From the NCBI RefSeq assembly GCF_900187325.1, contig NZ_FZMZ01000005.1, positions 992,001 to 1,056,000 of the forward strand: 64,000 nucleotides of DNA, written 5' to 3'. A program made the translations under genes and the position numbers. Of the stretch, positions 27,059 through 36,987 are shown piece after piece. The DNA is from Virgibacillus ndiopensis (GTDB taxonomy: Bacteria > Bacillota > Bacilli > Bacillales > Amphibacillaceae). Positions within the stretch are counted from its first letter, which is position 1. Every line of letters begins with the position of its first letter. The notes under the pieces were generated by a model, which was not told the origin of the DNA, made no database searches, and saw only the letters and a program-made list of their open reading frames with translations.

Positions 27059-27541
27059 ATGTTTCAAGTTAAAAATTATTCCGGAAATAAAGAAAAGGAT
27101 TATGAATTAGTTCTAAAACAGCTTGAAGCTTTATCTGAAGGAGAAAAAGACGCTATAGCAATTATATCTAATGCATCAGCTTTATTGAATCAATTCTTAG
27201 ATGAAGTTAACTGGGTAGGTTTTTACCTTTGGAAAGAAGATGAATTAGTTCTTGGTCCATTTCAAGGATTACCTGCCTGTATTCGAATACCTTTTGGAAA
27301 AGGTGTTTGTGGGGCTGCCGTTAAAGAACGTAAAACCCAACGAATTGCAGACGTCATGCAATTTCCCGGTCATATAGCATGTGATGGAGCAAGTAGATCG
27401 GAAATTGTTGTCCCACTTATTGTCAACGATGAAATCTATGGTGTACTTGATATCGATAGCCCTATGACAAACAGATTTGATGAGACAGATCAGATTTACA
27501 TTGAAAAGTTCGCTAAAATAGTAGAAAAATTCTTAAGCTAA
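27059..27541 (+). CDS. ytsP: GAF-domain free methionine-(R)-sulfoxide reductase
   Basis: About 160 aa from ATG 27059, 9 bases after AAAGGAA. A single GAF domain carries the catalytic cysteines of fRMsr: Cys in LPACIRIPFG, in GVCGAA and in HIACDGAS. It reduces free Met-R-O rather than protein-bound Met-O. Same position next to refZ and dgcP as in B. subtilis ytsP. Confidence 0.9.
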   Translation: MFQVKNYSGNKEKDYELVLKQLEALSEGEKDAIAIISNASALLNQFLDEVNWVGFYLWKEDELVLGPFQGLPACIRIPFGKGVCGAAVKERKTQRIADVMQFPGHIACDGASRSEIVVPLIVNDEIYGVLDIDSPMTNRFDETDQIYIEKFAKIVEKFLS

Positions 27542-27570
27542 AGCAGAACAACTAGGCGACGAAACTAAAT

Positions 27571-27610
27571 CAACCGAAAAGCCTTGAAATATTCCTTGGC
27601 TTATCGGTTG
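27571..27610. terminator. Terminator between ytsP and dgcP
   Basis: CAACCGA (27571-27577) / TCGGTTG (27604-27610), with inner AAGCC/GGCTT pairing. It separates two convergent genes. Confidence 0.65.
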
Positions 27611-27614
27611 ATTA

Positions 27615-29501
27615 CTATTGATTTGGAGCGCTTTCTTCAGTCAAAGAAAACTGCGAATTCCACTCCCCTTTCACAACACAGTTTTTACCTATCTTTTTTG
27701 CTTCATATAAAGCTTTATCCGCTCTTAGAAAAACGTCTCTTACCGAATCATTCGATTTACCAGACCATGTAGATACACCACAAGAAAGCGTAATCAAAGG
27801 GTTAGTAAAGTTTTCCACTTGCTTTCGAATCTGACTCGCCAAAAAGACACCATCATCAATTGACACATCTGGAAGATAGATGGCCAATTCTTCACCACCC
27901 CACCTTGCTGGGATATCGTTTTGTCCTAAATGAAGTGTAATAATTTGGGCCACTTGAATAATCACTTCATCCCCAACATGATGTCCATATGTATCGTTTA
28001 CCATTTTAAAATCGTCAATATCAAACAAAATCAACGTCCCTTTTTCATCCGTTTCCATATGCAATTGTATTTTCTCATCTAAATATTTTCTTGAGTATAG
28101 CTTAGTTAAATAATCTTTGATAACTGCATTTTCCAGTTTCTCTTTTAAAATCGAATTGGTTAGAGCTAACGTAGAGTGCTGAATTAATGATTGCATTAAT
28201 TTAAAATTTTCAAAGGAGAAGTAATAAGATTCATCATGCATAATTACTATCACACCATAGATTTTAGCAGATTGTAACATCGGAATTGCCATAACGGAGC
28301 GATATGGCAGACCATTGAAGTCCTTAGATAAATCTCCTGAAAATATTGCTTCTTTCTCCGTGTTCATCTGATTAATGAGATATTCTGCAAAAGCTTGTCC
28401 CTGTTTGGTGTAAAAATAATCAGTACTACCGGATAAAACATCAAATAATTTATCTGATTCTTCATTACTATAAATAAATCCAACCTGTGTGGCGTTACAT
28501 GTATCCATTATTTGTTGTCGCATGACTTCAGTTATTTCAGCTATTTTTAAATTTGAATTCAATTGATGTGTAGCATCATTTATTCGTTTCAAATCTTTAA
28601 CAAGATGTCTTGAGTGTTGATATAATGTTGCATTTTCAATAGCTTTTCCTACTATATTTGCTATTTCCGTTATAAATTCAATTTCCTCCTGAGAATAATC
28701 TACCGTTTGTGGTGCAACAAATTGAATCACGCCATAGACGCCCTGATTTCCTCTTAGTGGTGCATATAAGCACGACTTTTTCTCTTTTACGCGATCTTCA
28801 AGCTGTACTTCTCCCGTGATAAACGCTTGTGTACTTACTCGCTTAGTCGCATCATCACTATATTCAATCTCCTTAACTGGCAAAGTACTATCAGCCTTGT
28901 AATCTTGAGATAGCAGAATATAGAATGTGAATCTTGGATACAACTTGCGGAGGGTTCGTGTTGTTTCTGTAAGTATGTCATTTTTATTAATGGAAGAATA
29001 AAAATGTGACGTTAAATCATATAAAAACTTACTTTTCCGTTCATTATCCTTCCCCACCTGATAATAATTAATTATTTTTAAAAATTGTTCTATTTCACAT
29101 TTTAACGAATCAACTAGTTCTTTTGTGATATCCTTATCGACAGAAAATAATAAAAAGCCAGCCAGTTCCTTATCCAATTGTAATGGAATAATATATGTCT
29201 CTTTGTAATTAACTGTCCCTTGAACTATTTGATTTCTCTCGATAAAAGAGAGATTTTGATTGATAAATTGTGACATGATTTCATCCAATAGTTCATCTCC
29301 GTGTTTACCATTTGTTGATAATTCATATTTTTTATCCCAATTGTTGTAAACATAAATAGCCGCATGTTTGGTATGAAGTAAACTGTTCAGTTGCTGAGCA
29401 AGCATAAAGAGAAGTTCATCATAAGAATAAGTTGCTACATCTGAAATTAGCTCAAAAAAGATACTCCTTAATTTTTCTATTAATTTTTTTTGGCTTGCCA
29501 T
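27615..29501 (-). CDS. dgcP: GAF-GAF-GGDEF diguanylate cyclase DgcP
   Basis: 628 aa. Two or three GAF-like sensory segments (about 10-150, 165-300, 310-445) precede a GGDEF domain (about 455-610). The active loop reads RWGGEEL rather than GGDEF/GGEEF, and no RxxD inhibitory site is seen just upstream. The B. subtilis orthologue (YtrP) is an active cyclase and sits in the same place beside rpsD. It may supply c-di-GMP to the MshEN domain of PilB in this window (inference). No transmembrane segment is seen, so it is cytosolic. Confidence 0.88.
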   Translation of the reverse strand: MASQKKLIEKLRSIFFELISDVATYSYDELLFMLAQQLNSLLHTKHAAIYVYNNWDKKYELSTNGKHGDELLDEIMSQFINQNLSFIERNQIVQGTVNYKETYIIPLQLDKELAGFLLFSVDKDITKELVDSLKCEIEQFLKIINYYQVGKDNERKSKFLYDLTSHFYSSINKNDILTETTRTLRKLYPRFTFYILLSQDYKADSTLPVKEIEYSDDATKRVSTQAFITGEVQLEDRVKEKKSCLYAPLRGNQGVYGVIQFVAPQTVDYSQEEIEFITEIANIVGKAIENATLYQHSRHLVKDLKRINDATHQLNSNLKIAEITEVMRQQIMDTCNATQVGFIYSNEESDKLFDVLSGSTDYFYTKQGQAFAEYLINQMNTEKEAIFSGDLSKDFNGLPYRSVMAIPMLQSAKIYGVIVIMHDESYYFSFENFKLMQSLIQHSTLALTNSILKEKLENAVIKDYLTKLYSRKYLDEKIQLHMETDEKGTLILFDIDDFKMVNDTYGHHVGDEVIIQVAQIITLHLGQNDIPARWGGEELAIYLPDVSIDDGVFLASQIRKQVENFTNPLITLSCGVSTWSGKSNDSVRDVFLRADKALYEAKKIGKNCVVKGEWNSQFSLTEESAPNQ

Positions 29502-29572
29502 CTAATACACCTCTCATGAGGATCTATTATTTAATTTTTCTATTAATGAATTTGTGAATTTTTCTAATTCTA

Positions 29573-29617
29573 ATCTAATTATATAGGAAATGAAGGTTTT
29601 TTCCTATATAATTAGAT
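29573..29617. repeat. 18-bp perfect inverted repeat, 9-base loop
   Basis: The left arm starts ATCTAATTATATAGGAAA at 29573 and the right arm ends at 29617, with TGAAGGTTT between. It lies in the intergenic region between dgcP and rpsD. No T-run follows on either strand, so it is not an ordinary terminator. Possible operator or remnant of a repeat element. Confidence 0.8.
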
Positions 29618-29661
29618 GAAAAATAAATTATAAAGTCATGTTGTTTATATTCATATATGTG

Positions 29662-29690
29662 TTGACTTCCGTTGTTAAAAATTATATACT
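29662..29690 (+). promoter_or_regulatory. rpsD promoter
   Basis: TTGACT (29662-29667) and TATACT (29685-29690) with a 17-base spacer, a near-consensus vegetative promoter. Transcription would start near 29697, leaving a leader of about 185 nt. Confidence 0.85.
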
Positions 29691-29696
29691 ATGCTT

Positions 29697-29881
29697 TGTG
29701 TAAAATAAAAAGGTAGCCTATGTGAACCGACGATTGTTATCATTTTGTTCCTCTAATTAAGAGAGGTGTATCGTGTAACTCTCTGCTGCTGGAGCGATGG
29801 TACATGAAAACAAAATGAGCAACGTACAGGAACACGGTCTTCTATTTTATGCAAATAAAATAATAAAGGAGGAAATGTCTA
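29697..29881 (+). promoter_or_regulatory. rpsD 5' leader (candidate S4 autoregulatory RNA)
   Basis: The leader holds a GAGAG...CTCTC hairpin, a second hairpin and a terminal ATTTTAT/ATAAAAT stem before GGAGG and the ATG. In B. subtilis ribosomal protein S4 represses its own mRNA through a structured rpsD leader. The length and position fit, but pairing was judged only by eye. Confidence 0.6.
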
Positions 29882-30484
29882 ATGGCACGATTTACTGGAT
29901 CAGTATGGAAAAAATCACGTCGTCTCGGCATTTCATTAACTGGAACTGGTAAGGAACTAGATAAACGTCCTTACGCTCCTGGTCAACATGGACCAAACCA
30001 ACGCAAGAAAATTTCTGAATATGGCTTGCAACAGCAAGAAAAACAAAAACTACGCTTTATGTACGGGTTGAACGAACGTCAATTCCGTAACCTATTTGAT
30101 CAAGCTGGTAAAATGAAAGGTATCCATGGTGAAAATTTCATGGGTTTACTAGAATCACGTCTAGATAATTTAGTATTCCGTCTTGGTTTAGCACGTACTC
30201 GCAGACAAGCACGTCAGCTTGTAAACCATGGTCACGTGACTGTTGACGGAAAACGTGTTGATATCCCATCATACCGTTTAAAACCAGGTCAAGTGATTAG
30301 TTTACGTGAAAAATCACAAAATCTAGACATCGTTAAGGAAGCTCTAGAAGTAAATAACTTCGTACCTGAATATCTATCTTTCGATGCAGATAAATTAGAA
30401 GGTAGCTACACTCGTTACCCAGAACGTTCAGAACTTCCAGCAGAAATCAACGAAGCGCTTATTGTTGAATTCTACTCTCGTTAA
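29882..30484 (+). CDS. rpsD: 30S ribosomal protein S4
   Basis: 200 aa primary 16S rRNA-binding protein with the S4 RNA-binding domain around residues 91-155 ([29 protein letters not shown], in parts LDNLVFRLG and [10 protein letters not shown]). It is the usual bacillar length and lacks the zinc Cys4 of some homologues. AAAGGAGGAA precedes the ATG. Strong terminator follows. Likely autoregulated through its leader. Confidence 0.98.
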   Translation: MARFTGSVWKKSRRLGISLTGTGKELDKRPYAPGQHGPNQRKKISEYGLQQQEKQKLRFMYGLNERQFRNLFDQAGKMKGIHGENFMGLLESRLDNLVFRLGLARTRRQARQLVNHGHVTVDGKRVDIPSYRLKPGQVISLREKSQNLDIVKEALEVNNFVPEYLSFDADKLEGSYTRYPERSELPAEINEALIVEFYSR

Positions 30485-30503
30485 TAATTTTTATAGTACT
30501 ATG

Positions 30504-30536
30504 AAAAACCCTAGAATGTTGAGTTCTAGGGTTTTT
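30504..30536 (+). terminator. rpsD terminator
   Basis: 13-bp perfect stem AAAAACCCTAGAA / TTCTAGGGTTTTT with a 7-base loop. Confidence 0.93.
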
Positions 30537-30540
30537 CTAT

Positions 30541-30981
30541 TTTTATGATTTAAACAACTGTCTCTTGTATCGTATCGAAACACATTTAGATGAGTTTTTA
30601 AGCCATACGTTTTGGTGGAAGACGCAAGTTTAATCCCAATTCTTGTGCTTAATGATACAAAGAATAAGCACTAGTTCTATCCAGTTAACAATGAAGTATC
30701 TCTTCTCTTACCACAATCTAAACCAGCTATATTTCTATTCAATCTCTATTGGACATGCGATCGCGCCCATCTCTGTAACAATAACCTTCTTTCTTTTTAT
30801 TAGTCGAATCGTACATTGTATCAAAATATTCTATACGATATATTTTCACCTCCTTTTAAGATATTCTATTTATTTTATTTATTAAGGAAGCGGCAATAAT
30901 CTCGATAATATAATACAATTCCAATATAAATAGGACACTCACATGAGTGTCTTATTTATATTACTTGTGAGAGAATCGCTG
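30541..30981. other. 440-bp region with no convincing gene
   Basis: Frames present are short. On the plus strand an 80-residue hydrophobic frame lacks a good ribosome binding site. On the minus strand a strong AAAGGAGGTGA at about 30857-30846 has no ATG, GTG or TTG at usable distance. A 30-residue frame ending CPIEIE starts about 20 bases beyond it. I see no RNA-gene signature. It may be decayed coding DNA. Confidence 0.4.
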
Positions 30982-32253
30982 TTACTTATAACTAATCATA
31001 AAGTATTTCTTCTTCCCACGACGAATGATTGTAAACTGATCTTCAATTCGATCTTCTGAACTTATTGTATATTGCATATCTTGGTTTCTCTCACCATTGA
31101 TATAAATAGCACCATTTTTAATATCTTCTCTCGCTTGTCGTTTTGATGATGAGATAGATGCATTAACTAGTAAGTCTATTAGCCCGATATCTTCTTTGGT
31201 CATATCGTACGTTGGAACATCTTTAAACCCTTGTTTGATTTCACTTGCGGATAGTTGTTTTAAGTCACCACTAAATAATGATGCTGAAATTTTTTGCGCT
31301 TGTTCTACTGCGTCTTGGCTATGAACTATTCTTGTAACCTCTTCCGCAAGACGTTTTTGCGCCAACCGATTTTCAGGATGGTTTTCCACTTCCGATTGTA
31401 ACTGTTCCATCTCTTCTTGTTCAAGGAACGTAAAGTAATGTAAAAACTTTATTACATCACGGTCATCCGTATTAATCCAAAACTGATAAAATTCATATGG
31501 AGATGTTTTTTCCGAATCCAACCATACAGCACCACCGGCAGTTTTACCAAATTTTGTACCATCTGCTTTTGTTATTAGCGGAACTGTTAAACCGTAAGCC
31601 TTTGTTTCTTCCTCGTCCTGCCCGCTAGATCTACGAATTAACTCCATCCCTGCAGTAATATTTCCCCATTGGTCACTACCACCTATTTGAAGTGTACAGT
31701 TTTCCTGTTCATACAATTTTAGAAAATCAAGTGATTGTAAAATCATATAACTAAATTCTGTAAAGGAGATACCTTGTTCAATTCGTGCTGAAACAGATTC
31801 CTTCGCTAACATATAGTTAATTCCAAAGTGTTTTCCTGCATCACGTAAAAAGTCTATAACTGTCATACTTCCTAACCAGTCATGGTTGTTTCGAGCAACG
31901 GCTGCATTCTCCCCATTATCAAAATCAAGTAGCTTAGCTAATTGTTGTTTAATTTTATTACTGAACCCTTCAACAACAGCCGCTTCATTTAATGAGCGTT
32001 CTGCTGAGCGGCCACTTGGATCCCCTATCATTCCTGTACCACCACCGATTAACGCAATTGGTCGATGTCCTGCTCGCTGAAATCTCTTTAAAATTAACAC
32101 AGGAACAAGATGGCCAATATGTAAACTGTCAGCAGTTGGATCGAAACCAGCGTATAATGTTACCTGATTATCACGTAAATGTTTTTCTAATCCTTCAAAA
32201 TCCGTTGTTTGGTGTATTAATCCTCGATTTTGTAAATCATTTAAAATCTCCAT
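30982..32253 (-). CDS. tyrS: Tyrosyl-tRNA synthetase
   Basis: 423 aa class I synthetase. HIGH motif in SLHIGHLVPVL; the KMSKS loop reads KFGKT as in Bacillus TyrS; the tyrosine pocket YAGFDPTADSLH and QIGGSDQWGN are clear. An S4-like RNA-binding domain occupies the C-terminus (SSKRQAREDIKNGAIYINGE, in parts). Charges tRNA-Tyr. Controlled by the T-box leader upstream, and B. subtilis tyrS is controlled the same way. Confidence 0.97.
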   Translation of the reverse strand: MEILNDLQNRGLIHQTTDFEGLEKHLRDNQVTLYAGFDPTADSLHIGHLVPVLILKRFQRAGHRPIALIGGGTGMIGDPSGRSAERSLNEAAVVEGFSNKIKQQLAKLLDFDNGENAAVARNNHDWLGSMTVIDFLRDAGKHFGINYMLAKESVSARIEQGISFTEFSYMILQSLDFLKLYEQENCTLQIGGSDQWGNITAGMELIRRSSGQDEEETKAYGLTVPLITKADGTKFGKTAGGAVWLDSEKTSPYEFYQFWINTDDRDVIKFLHYFTFLEQEEMEQLQSEVENHPENRLAQKRLAEEVTRIVHSQDAVEQAQKISASLFSGDLKQLSASEIKQGFKDVPTYDMTKEDIGLIDLLVNASISSSKRQAREDIKNGAIYINGERNQDMQYTISSEDRIEDQFTIIRRGKKKYFMISYK

Positions 32254-32287
32254 TACTTCTATCTCCTTTTAATTTTTTAAATAAAAC

Positions 32288-32530
32288 AAAAAATCTCGTC
32301 CCTTTTGACTAAAAAGGGACGAGATTTTAACTCGCGGTACCACCCTTGTTGCATATGTATGCCACTTTGGGGTTGTTAACGGTGGGCTTCACCGTTTTTC
32401 TATAAAGAAAAAAGCTCCAAGATTGTAATTCGTCAGCAAATATATACTAGCTTTCACCAACCGCCAGCTCTCTATAATAGTGATTTGCTCAACTACTTCG
32501 ATCCTTCAACGCATGTAGATATAGTATTAT
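32288..32530 (-). promoter_or_regulatory. T-box riboswitch of tyrS (UAC specifier)
   Basis: On the minus strand a stem I region with an AGAGAGCTGGCGGTTGGTG element leads to the candidate tyrosine specifier TAC (32427-32425) within AATTACAATCTTGGAG. The T-box AGGGTGGTACCGCG lies at 32347-32333. A terminator with arms 32290-32306 and 32312-32328 (AAATCTCGTCCC/GGGACGAGATTT) follows, with the T-run TTTTTT. Uncharged tRNA-Tyr would stabilise the antiterminator and allow tyrS expression. Confidence 0.93.
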
Positions 32531-32672
32531 TATTTATTTCTATCATATCTGTGAGCTAAATGCAACATTTATCTATAGAAGTTTGGTCTAAATTTTCAAA
32601 AAATAACTATTTTCTATACTACATAAAAAGTGAATATGCTATAATATAAGATGGAATTTTAGGAGGTATTAT

Positions 32673-35531
32673 ATGAACGATTTTAAACAATTGCTCCATA
32701 AATATGGTCAGAAATTGAAATCACTATGGAACACTGGAAAAATTCAACGTTCCTCGCGCATTTCGTATGATGTATTTTGGAATGTTATATTATTTTTTAT
32801 CATTGTTGGTGTTATAGGATTCTTTTTTGCCGGCGGTGTCGGTGCAGGATATTTCGCCTCCCTGGTAAAAGACGAACCAGTTAGAACATATGCCAGCATG
32901 GAAAAAGACATCTACAATTACGAGGAAACGTCACAATTGTACTTTGCCGAGAATAAATACATTGGGAATATTCGTTCCGATATACATAGAGAAGAAATTG
33001 ACCTAAAAGATGTATCAGAAACACTGCTTAATGCCGTTATTGCTACAGAGGACAGAAATTTTGAAGAGCATCATGGTGTTGTTCCTAAGGCAATTATTCG
33101 TGCAGTAGTTCAAGAGGCTACAAACGCTCCTATTAAAACTGGCGGAAGTACATTAACACAGCAGCTTATTAAAAACCAGATTTTAACCAATGAGGTTTCG
33201 TTTGAGCGTAAAGCAAAAGAGATTCTTTTAGCGCTTCGACTAGAACGATTTTTTGATAAAGATCAAATACTCGAAGCTTATTTAAATATTATTCCATACG
33301 GTCGTGATGCCTCAGGTCAAAATATCGCTGGTATTCAAACCGCTGCTCAAGGTATCTTTGGAATAGATGCTAAAGACGTTAATCTACCTCAAGCTGCATA
33401 CTTGGCAGGTCTACCTCAAAGTCCATCTTATTACACACCTTTCGTGAACAGTGGTGGATTGAAAAGTAAGGAAGGATTACAGCCAGGGATTAATCGAATG
33501 AAAACAGTTCTTGAACGAATGTACGAAGCAGAATATATTACAAAAAAGGAATATGAAAAAGCAATTAATTATGATATTATAGCTGATTTTACAGAAGCAA
33601 AGGAATCACCTCTTGAAAAATATCCGTATCTAACAGTAGAAATTGAAAAACGAGCAAAAGAAAAGATTGCAGCAATAATAGCAAAAGAGGACGGATATAC
33701 ACTAGAGGATCTCGAGAATGATGAGAAATTGAACGAAGAATATATGATTCTAGCGGATCGTAATTTAAGACAAAACGGATATAAAATTCATACCACCATT
33801 GATAAAAAAACGTATGATGCATTCCAAAAAATAGCTAAAGACTATAAATATTACGGCCCTGACAATGGGAAGGAACCTGTTCAAGTTGCTGGAATGTTAA
33901 TAGAGAATAAGACTGGGAAGATAATTAGCTTTGTCGGTGGTCGTGGTTATGATATTAAAGATTTTAATTACGCTACACAAGGTGAGCGTTCCAATGGTAG
34001 TACGATGAAACCATTGCTTGATTACGGTCCGGCATTTGAAAAAGGAGCTATGCAACCAGGGTCAACAATCGGCGATATACCTGGAGGAATTAAATATTCT
34101 GGTGGTGTTTGGGACGTTGGTAACTATACGTCAAATTATCATGGTATAGTATCTGCTCGTAAAGCGCTGGCAGAGTCCTTTAATATACCAGCAGCAAAAA
34201 CTTATATGAAAATTATTAACGAAGACCCAGCTACTGAGTATTTAGAGAAAATGGGAATTACATCATTAGTAGAGGAAGATCATACGAATCCATCGCTTGC
34301 ACTTGGACGACCAAAATATGGTATAACTGTTGAGGAAAACGTTAATGCATATACTACCTTTGCAAACAAAGGTAAATTTATCGATGCCTATATGATTGAC
34401 AAAATTACTACCAATGATGGTGATGTGATTTATGAACATAAATCAGAACCAGTTAAAGTATTTTCACCACAGACTGCATATCTAACTGTAGATGTATTGC
34501 GTGATGTTATAGAATATGGAACAGCTACCTACTTACAATCACAAATAAAAGATCAAAGTGTTGATTGGGCAGGTAAATCAGGTACATCACAAAACTGGGA
34601 AGACTCCTGGTTTGTAGGAATTAACCCTAATGTAACTTTAGGGACTTGGATGGGATATGACACACCTAAGAGTCTTAAACTTAGCAATTATCCTTTAAGC
34701 TACAGCCAACGAAATCAAAAACTTTGGGCACAACTTGTTAACAAAGCAACTGAAATAAATCCAGAGTTAATGGCACCTAATTCTAAATTCGAACGTCCTG
34801 ATGGTATTGTATCGCGGAGTTATTGTGCTATTTCTGGAATGCTACCGTCCGATTTATGTAAAAAAGCGGGCTTAGTGACATCCGATTTATTCAATGCTAA
34901 ATATGTACCAACGAAAACGGATGACAGTCTTATTGAAGGTACGTATGTAATGGTTGATGGTAAAGCAGTCATAGCTGGACCAAATACTCCGAAAGAATTT
35001 ACAAGAGGAGATGGGTTAACTTTCAACCCTGAATTCCTAAAGCGAAACGGTTATGACAGACTATCTGATATAACACAATTATTTCCAAGTACTAACAGAA
35101 GTGCCTGGGAGAAGATAAGTGTACCAAGTTCTGACATTGGGGGAACAATTAAGAATGACGGGAAAAGTCCTAAAGCTCCAACATCTGTATCGACGTCAGG
35201 AAGTAAGTTGACATGGAAAAAACCAGGAAGTAAAGATGTTATTGGATATCGGGTATATCGTGCAGCTAAACCAGGAGCTTCATTCTCTGCTGTTGGCAGC
35301 ACTACAGAAACTAGTTTTTCAATACCAGATGGCAAAGCAGTTTACACCGTCAAAGCAGTAGATTATTTTGGATTAGAATCAGGTGCTTCAAAAGAGGTTA
35401 AGGTCGGCGATTTTTCAAAACCAGTAGATAAACCTAACCCGGACAACGATAAACCTGACGAACCTAAGAAAGATAACGATAAACCTAACAAACCAGATGA
35501 ACCTGACAATGGTGATTCGGAACAATCTTAA
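32673..35531 (+). CDS. Class A penicillin-binding protein with FN3 domain
   Basis: 952 aa bifunctional peptidoglycan synthase. Short cytoplasmic N-terminus, one membrane helix (about 30-60), a GT51 transglycosylase domain with EDRNFEEHHGV, then a transpeptidase domain with STMK (SxxK), SFN (SxN) and KSGTS motifs. A fibronectin type III module (about 835-905) and a Lys/Asp/Pro-rich tail follow. TTTAGGAGG precedes the ATG. It stands where acsA lies in B. subtilis. Exact orthology (PonA or PbpG type) was not established. Confidence 0.92.
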   Translation: MNDFKQLLHKYGQKLKSLWNTGKIQRSSRISYDVFWNVILFFIIVGVIGFFFAGGVGAGYFASLVKDEPVRTYASMEKDIYNYEETSQLYFAENKYIGNIRSDIHREEIDLKDVSETLLNAVIATEDRNFEEHHGVVPKAIIRAVVQEATNAPIKTGGSTLTQQLIKNQILTNEVSFERKAKEILLALRLERFFDKDQILEAYLNIIPYGRDASGQNIAGIQTAAQGIFGIDAKDVNLPQAAYLAGLPQSPSYYTPFVNSGGLKSKEGLQPGINRMKTVLERMYEAEYITKKEYEKAINYDIIADFTEAKESPLEKYPYLTVEIEKRAKEKIAAIIAKEDGYTLEDLENDEKLNEEYMILADRNLRQNGYKIHTTIDKKTYDAFQKIAKDYKYYGPDNGKEPVQVAGMLIENKTGKIISFVGGRGYDIKDFNYATQGERSNGSTMKPLLDYGPAFEKGAMQPGSTIGDIPGGIKYSGGVWDVGNYTSNYHGIVSARKALAESFNIPAAKTYMKIINEDPATEYLEKMGITSLVEEDHTNPSLALGRPKYGITVEENVNAYTTFANKGKFIDAYMIDKITTNDGDVIYEHKSEPVKVFSPQTAYLTVDVLRDVIEYGTATYLQSQIKDQSVDWAGKSGTSQNWEDSWFVGINPNVTLGTWMGYDTPKSLKLSNYPLSYSQRNQKLWAQLVNKATEINPELMAPNSKFERPDGIVSRSYCAISGMLPSDLCKKAGLVTSDLFNAKYVPTKTDDSLIEGTYVMVDGKAVIAGPNTPKEFTRGDGLTFNPEFLKRNGYDRLSDITQLFPSTNRSAWEKISVPSSDIGGTIKNDGKSPKAPTSVSTSGSKLTWKKPGSKDVIGYRVYRAAKPGASFSAVGSTTETSFSIPDGKAVYTVKAVDYFGLESGASKEVKVGDFSKPVDKPNPDNDKPDEPKKDNDKPNKPDEPDNGDSEQS

Positions 35532-35556
35532 ACGGAAAATAATAATGAATCATACT

Positions 35557-35585
35557 AAAGGGTAGTGCGACAAGCACTACCCTTT
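35557..35585 (+). terminator. Terminator of the PBP gene
   Basis: 12-bp perfect stem AAAGGGTAGTGC / GCACTACCCTTT with a 5-base loop. Confidence 0.88.
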
Positions 35586-35683
35586 ATCGTTCGTATTCTT
35601 CAGTCTTTTACTAAAAATAATATCTATTATCCTGTATAATAAAAAATATAACGATTGGTAATCTCTCGATAGGTGGTGAATTA

Positions 35684-36337
35684 ATGAACCATAGCAAAAC
35701 CTACCATTCATTAACACGGAATTCCGCAAATGGACCAATCAAGATTGAAGGTCCCCTTTCATCATTAGAATTACAAAACTATCATTTCCATGAACAGTTA
35801 ACTGCTTTTCGTCCAGCTGATAAGCAATTTGAAGCTGTTAAAAGCATTGCTGATTTTCCAGAGGGACGTATTATTATTGCTAGAACAGAGGAGACAATCA
35901 TCGGTTATGTAACCTATTTACACCCGGATCCTCTAGAACGATGGTCCAAATTTAATATGGAAGACCTTATTGAATTGGGTGCAGTTGAAGTTATTCCTGC
36001 ATATCGTGGTGCAAAAATTGCTTCAGGACTATTACAGGTTTCTATGATGGATGATTACATGGAAAATTATATTATTATTTCTACTGAATATTATTGGCAT
36101 TGGGATTTAAAAGGTACACAATTAAGTATCTGGAATTACCGTAAAGTCATGGAGAAAATGATGGCAGCCGGTGGTCTTTTACCCGCACCAACTGATGATC
36201 CAGAGATTATTTCACATCCAGCTAACTGCTTGATGGTACGAATTGGTGAACATGTACCAAAGGAATCCATTAAACAATTCGATACGCTTCGTTTTTTACA
36301 AAGACATAACTATCGAAACATGAGGGAGGGTTTATAA
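35684..36337 (+). CDS. acuA: Protein acetyltransferase AcuA
   Basis: 217 aa GNAT-fold enzyme. The acetyl-CoA site appears in VIPAYRGAKIASGLL. In B. subtilis AcuA acetylates and switches off acetyl-CoA synthetase AcsA. AGGTGGTGA precedes the ATG. It overlaps acuB by one base (TAATG). No acsA gene is present in this window, unlike B. subtilis. Confidence 0.93.
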   Translation: MNHSKTYHSLTRNSANGPIKIEGPLSSLELQNYHFHEQLTAFRPADKQFEAVKSIADFPEGRIIIARTEETIIGYVTYLHPDPLERWSKFNMEDLIELGAVEVIPAYRGAKIASGLLQVSMMDDYMENYIIISTEYYWHWDLKGTQLSIWNYRKVMEKMMAAGGLLPAPTDDPEIISHPANCLMVRIGEHVPKESIKQFDTLRFLQRHNYRNMREGL

Positions 36338-36987
36338 TGCAAGTAGAAAAAATTATGAATACTCGTGTCATTACACTATCACCAAAAGCAACGATAGCCG
36401 AGGCATTACAGTTACTTCATGAACACCGTATTAGACATATCCCTATCATAAATTCTGATAGAAGTGTCATTGGTATTGTTTCAGATCGAGACGTTAGAGA
36501 TGCAAGTCCATCTATTTTTAGCAAAGACACAGACCAAAATGTACTACAAAACGAAATTCAATCGATTATGAGCACACCAGTTGTTACAGTTCATCCATTA
36601 GATTTTGTGGAAGAAATTGCCGGGATTTTTTACGAAGAGGAATTTGCCTGCCTTCCTGTTGTAAGTAATGACAAACTTATTGGCGTTGTTACTGAGAAAG
36701 ATATGCTGCACACGCTCATCCAATTAACAGGTACTAATGTACAAAGCTCACATATTGAGGTTAAGGTTCCTCATAAACCTGGTATTTTACCTGAGGTTGC
36801 TTCCATATTTGGCAAGCGAAAAACAAATATTACATCCGTTTTAGTTTATCCGTATCATGATGATCCGAATTATAAAATTCTAGTTTTCAGAATACAGACA
36901 ATGAATCCAATGCCCGTCATCCAAGATATAAGAGATGAGGGTTATGAGTTAATGTGGCCAAATAATATAATGGGGCCAAAATCATGA
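36337..36987 (+). CDS. acuB: AcuB, CBS-ACT domain protein
   Basis: 216 aa. Two CBS domains (about 7-65 and 78-130; the repeated HIPIINSDRSVIGIVSDRD and CLPVVSNDKLIGVVTEKD) and a C-terminal ACT domain (VPHKPGILPEVASIFGKR). CBS pairs usually bind adenine nucleotides, and ACT domains bind small ligands. Presumed regulatory partner of AcuA/AcuC in acetoin/acetate use. Overlaps acuC by 4 bases. Confidence 0.93.
   Translation: MQVEKIMNTRVITLSPKATIAEALQLLHEHRIRHIPIINSDRSVIGIVSDRDVRDASPSIFSKDTDQNVLQNEIQSIMSTPVVTVHPLDFVEEIAGIFYEEEFACLPVVSNDKLIGVVTEKDMLHTLIQLTGTNVQSSHIEVKVPHKPGILPEVASIFGKRKTNITSVLVYPYHDDPNYKILVFRIQTMNPMPVIQDIRDEGYELMWPNNIMGPKS

Noticed and set aside
30643-30885. 80-residue plus-strand frame between rpsD and tyrS
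   Set aside because: Very hydrophobic, no ribosome binding site, no family resemblance; likely a chance frame.
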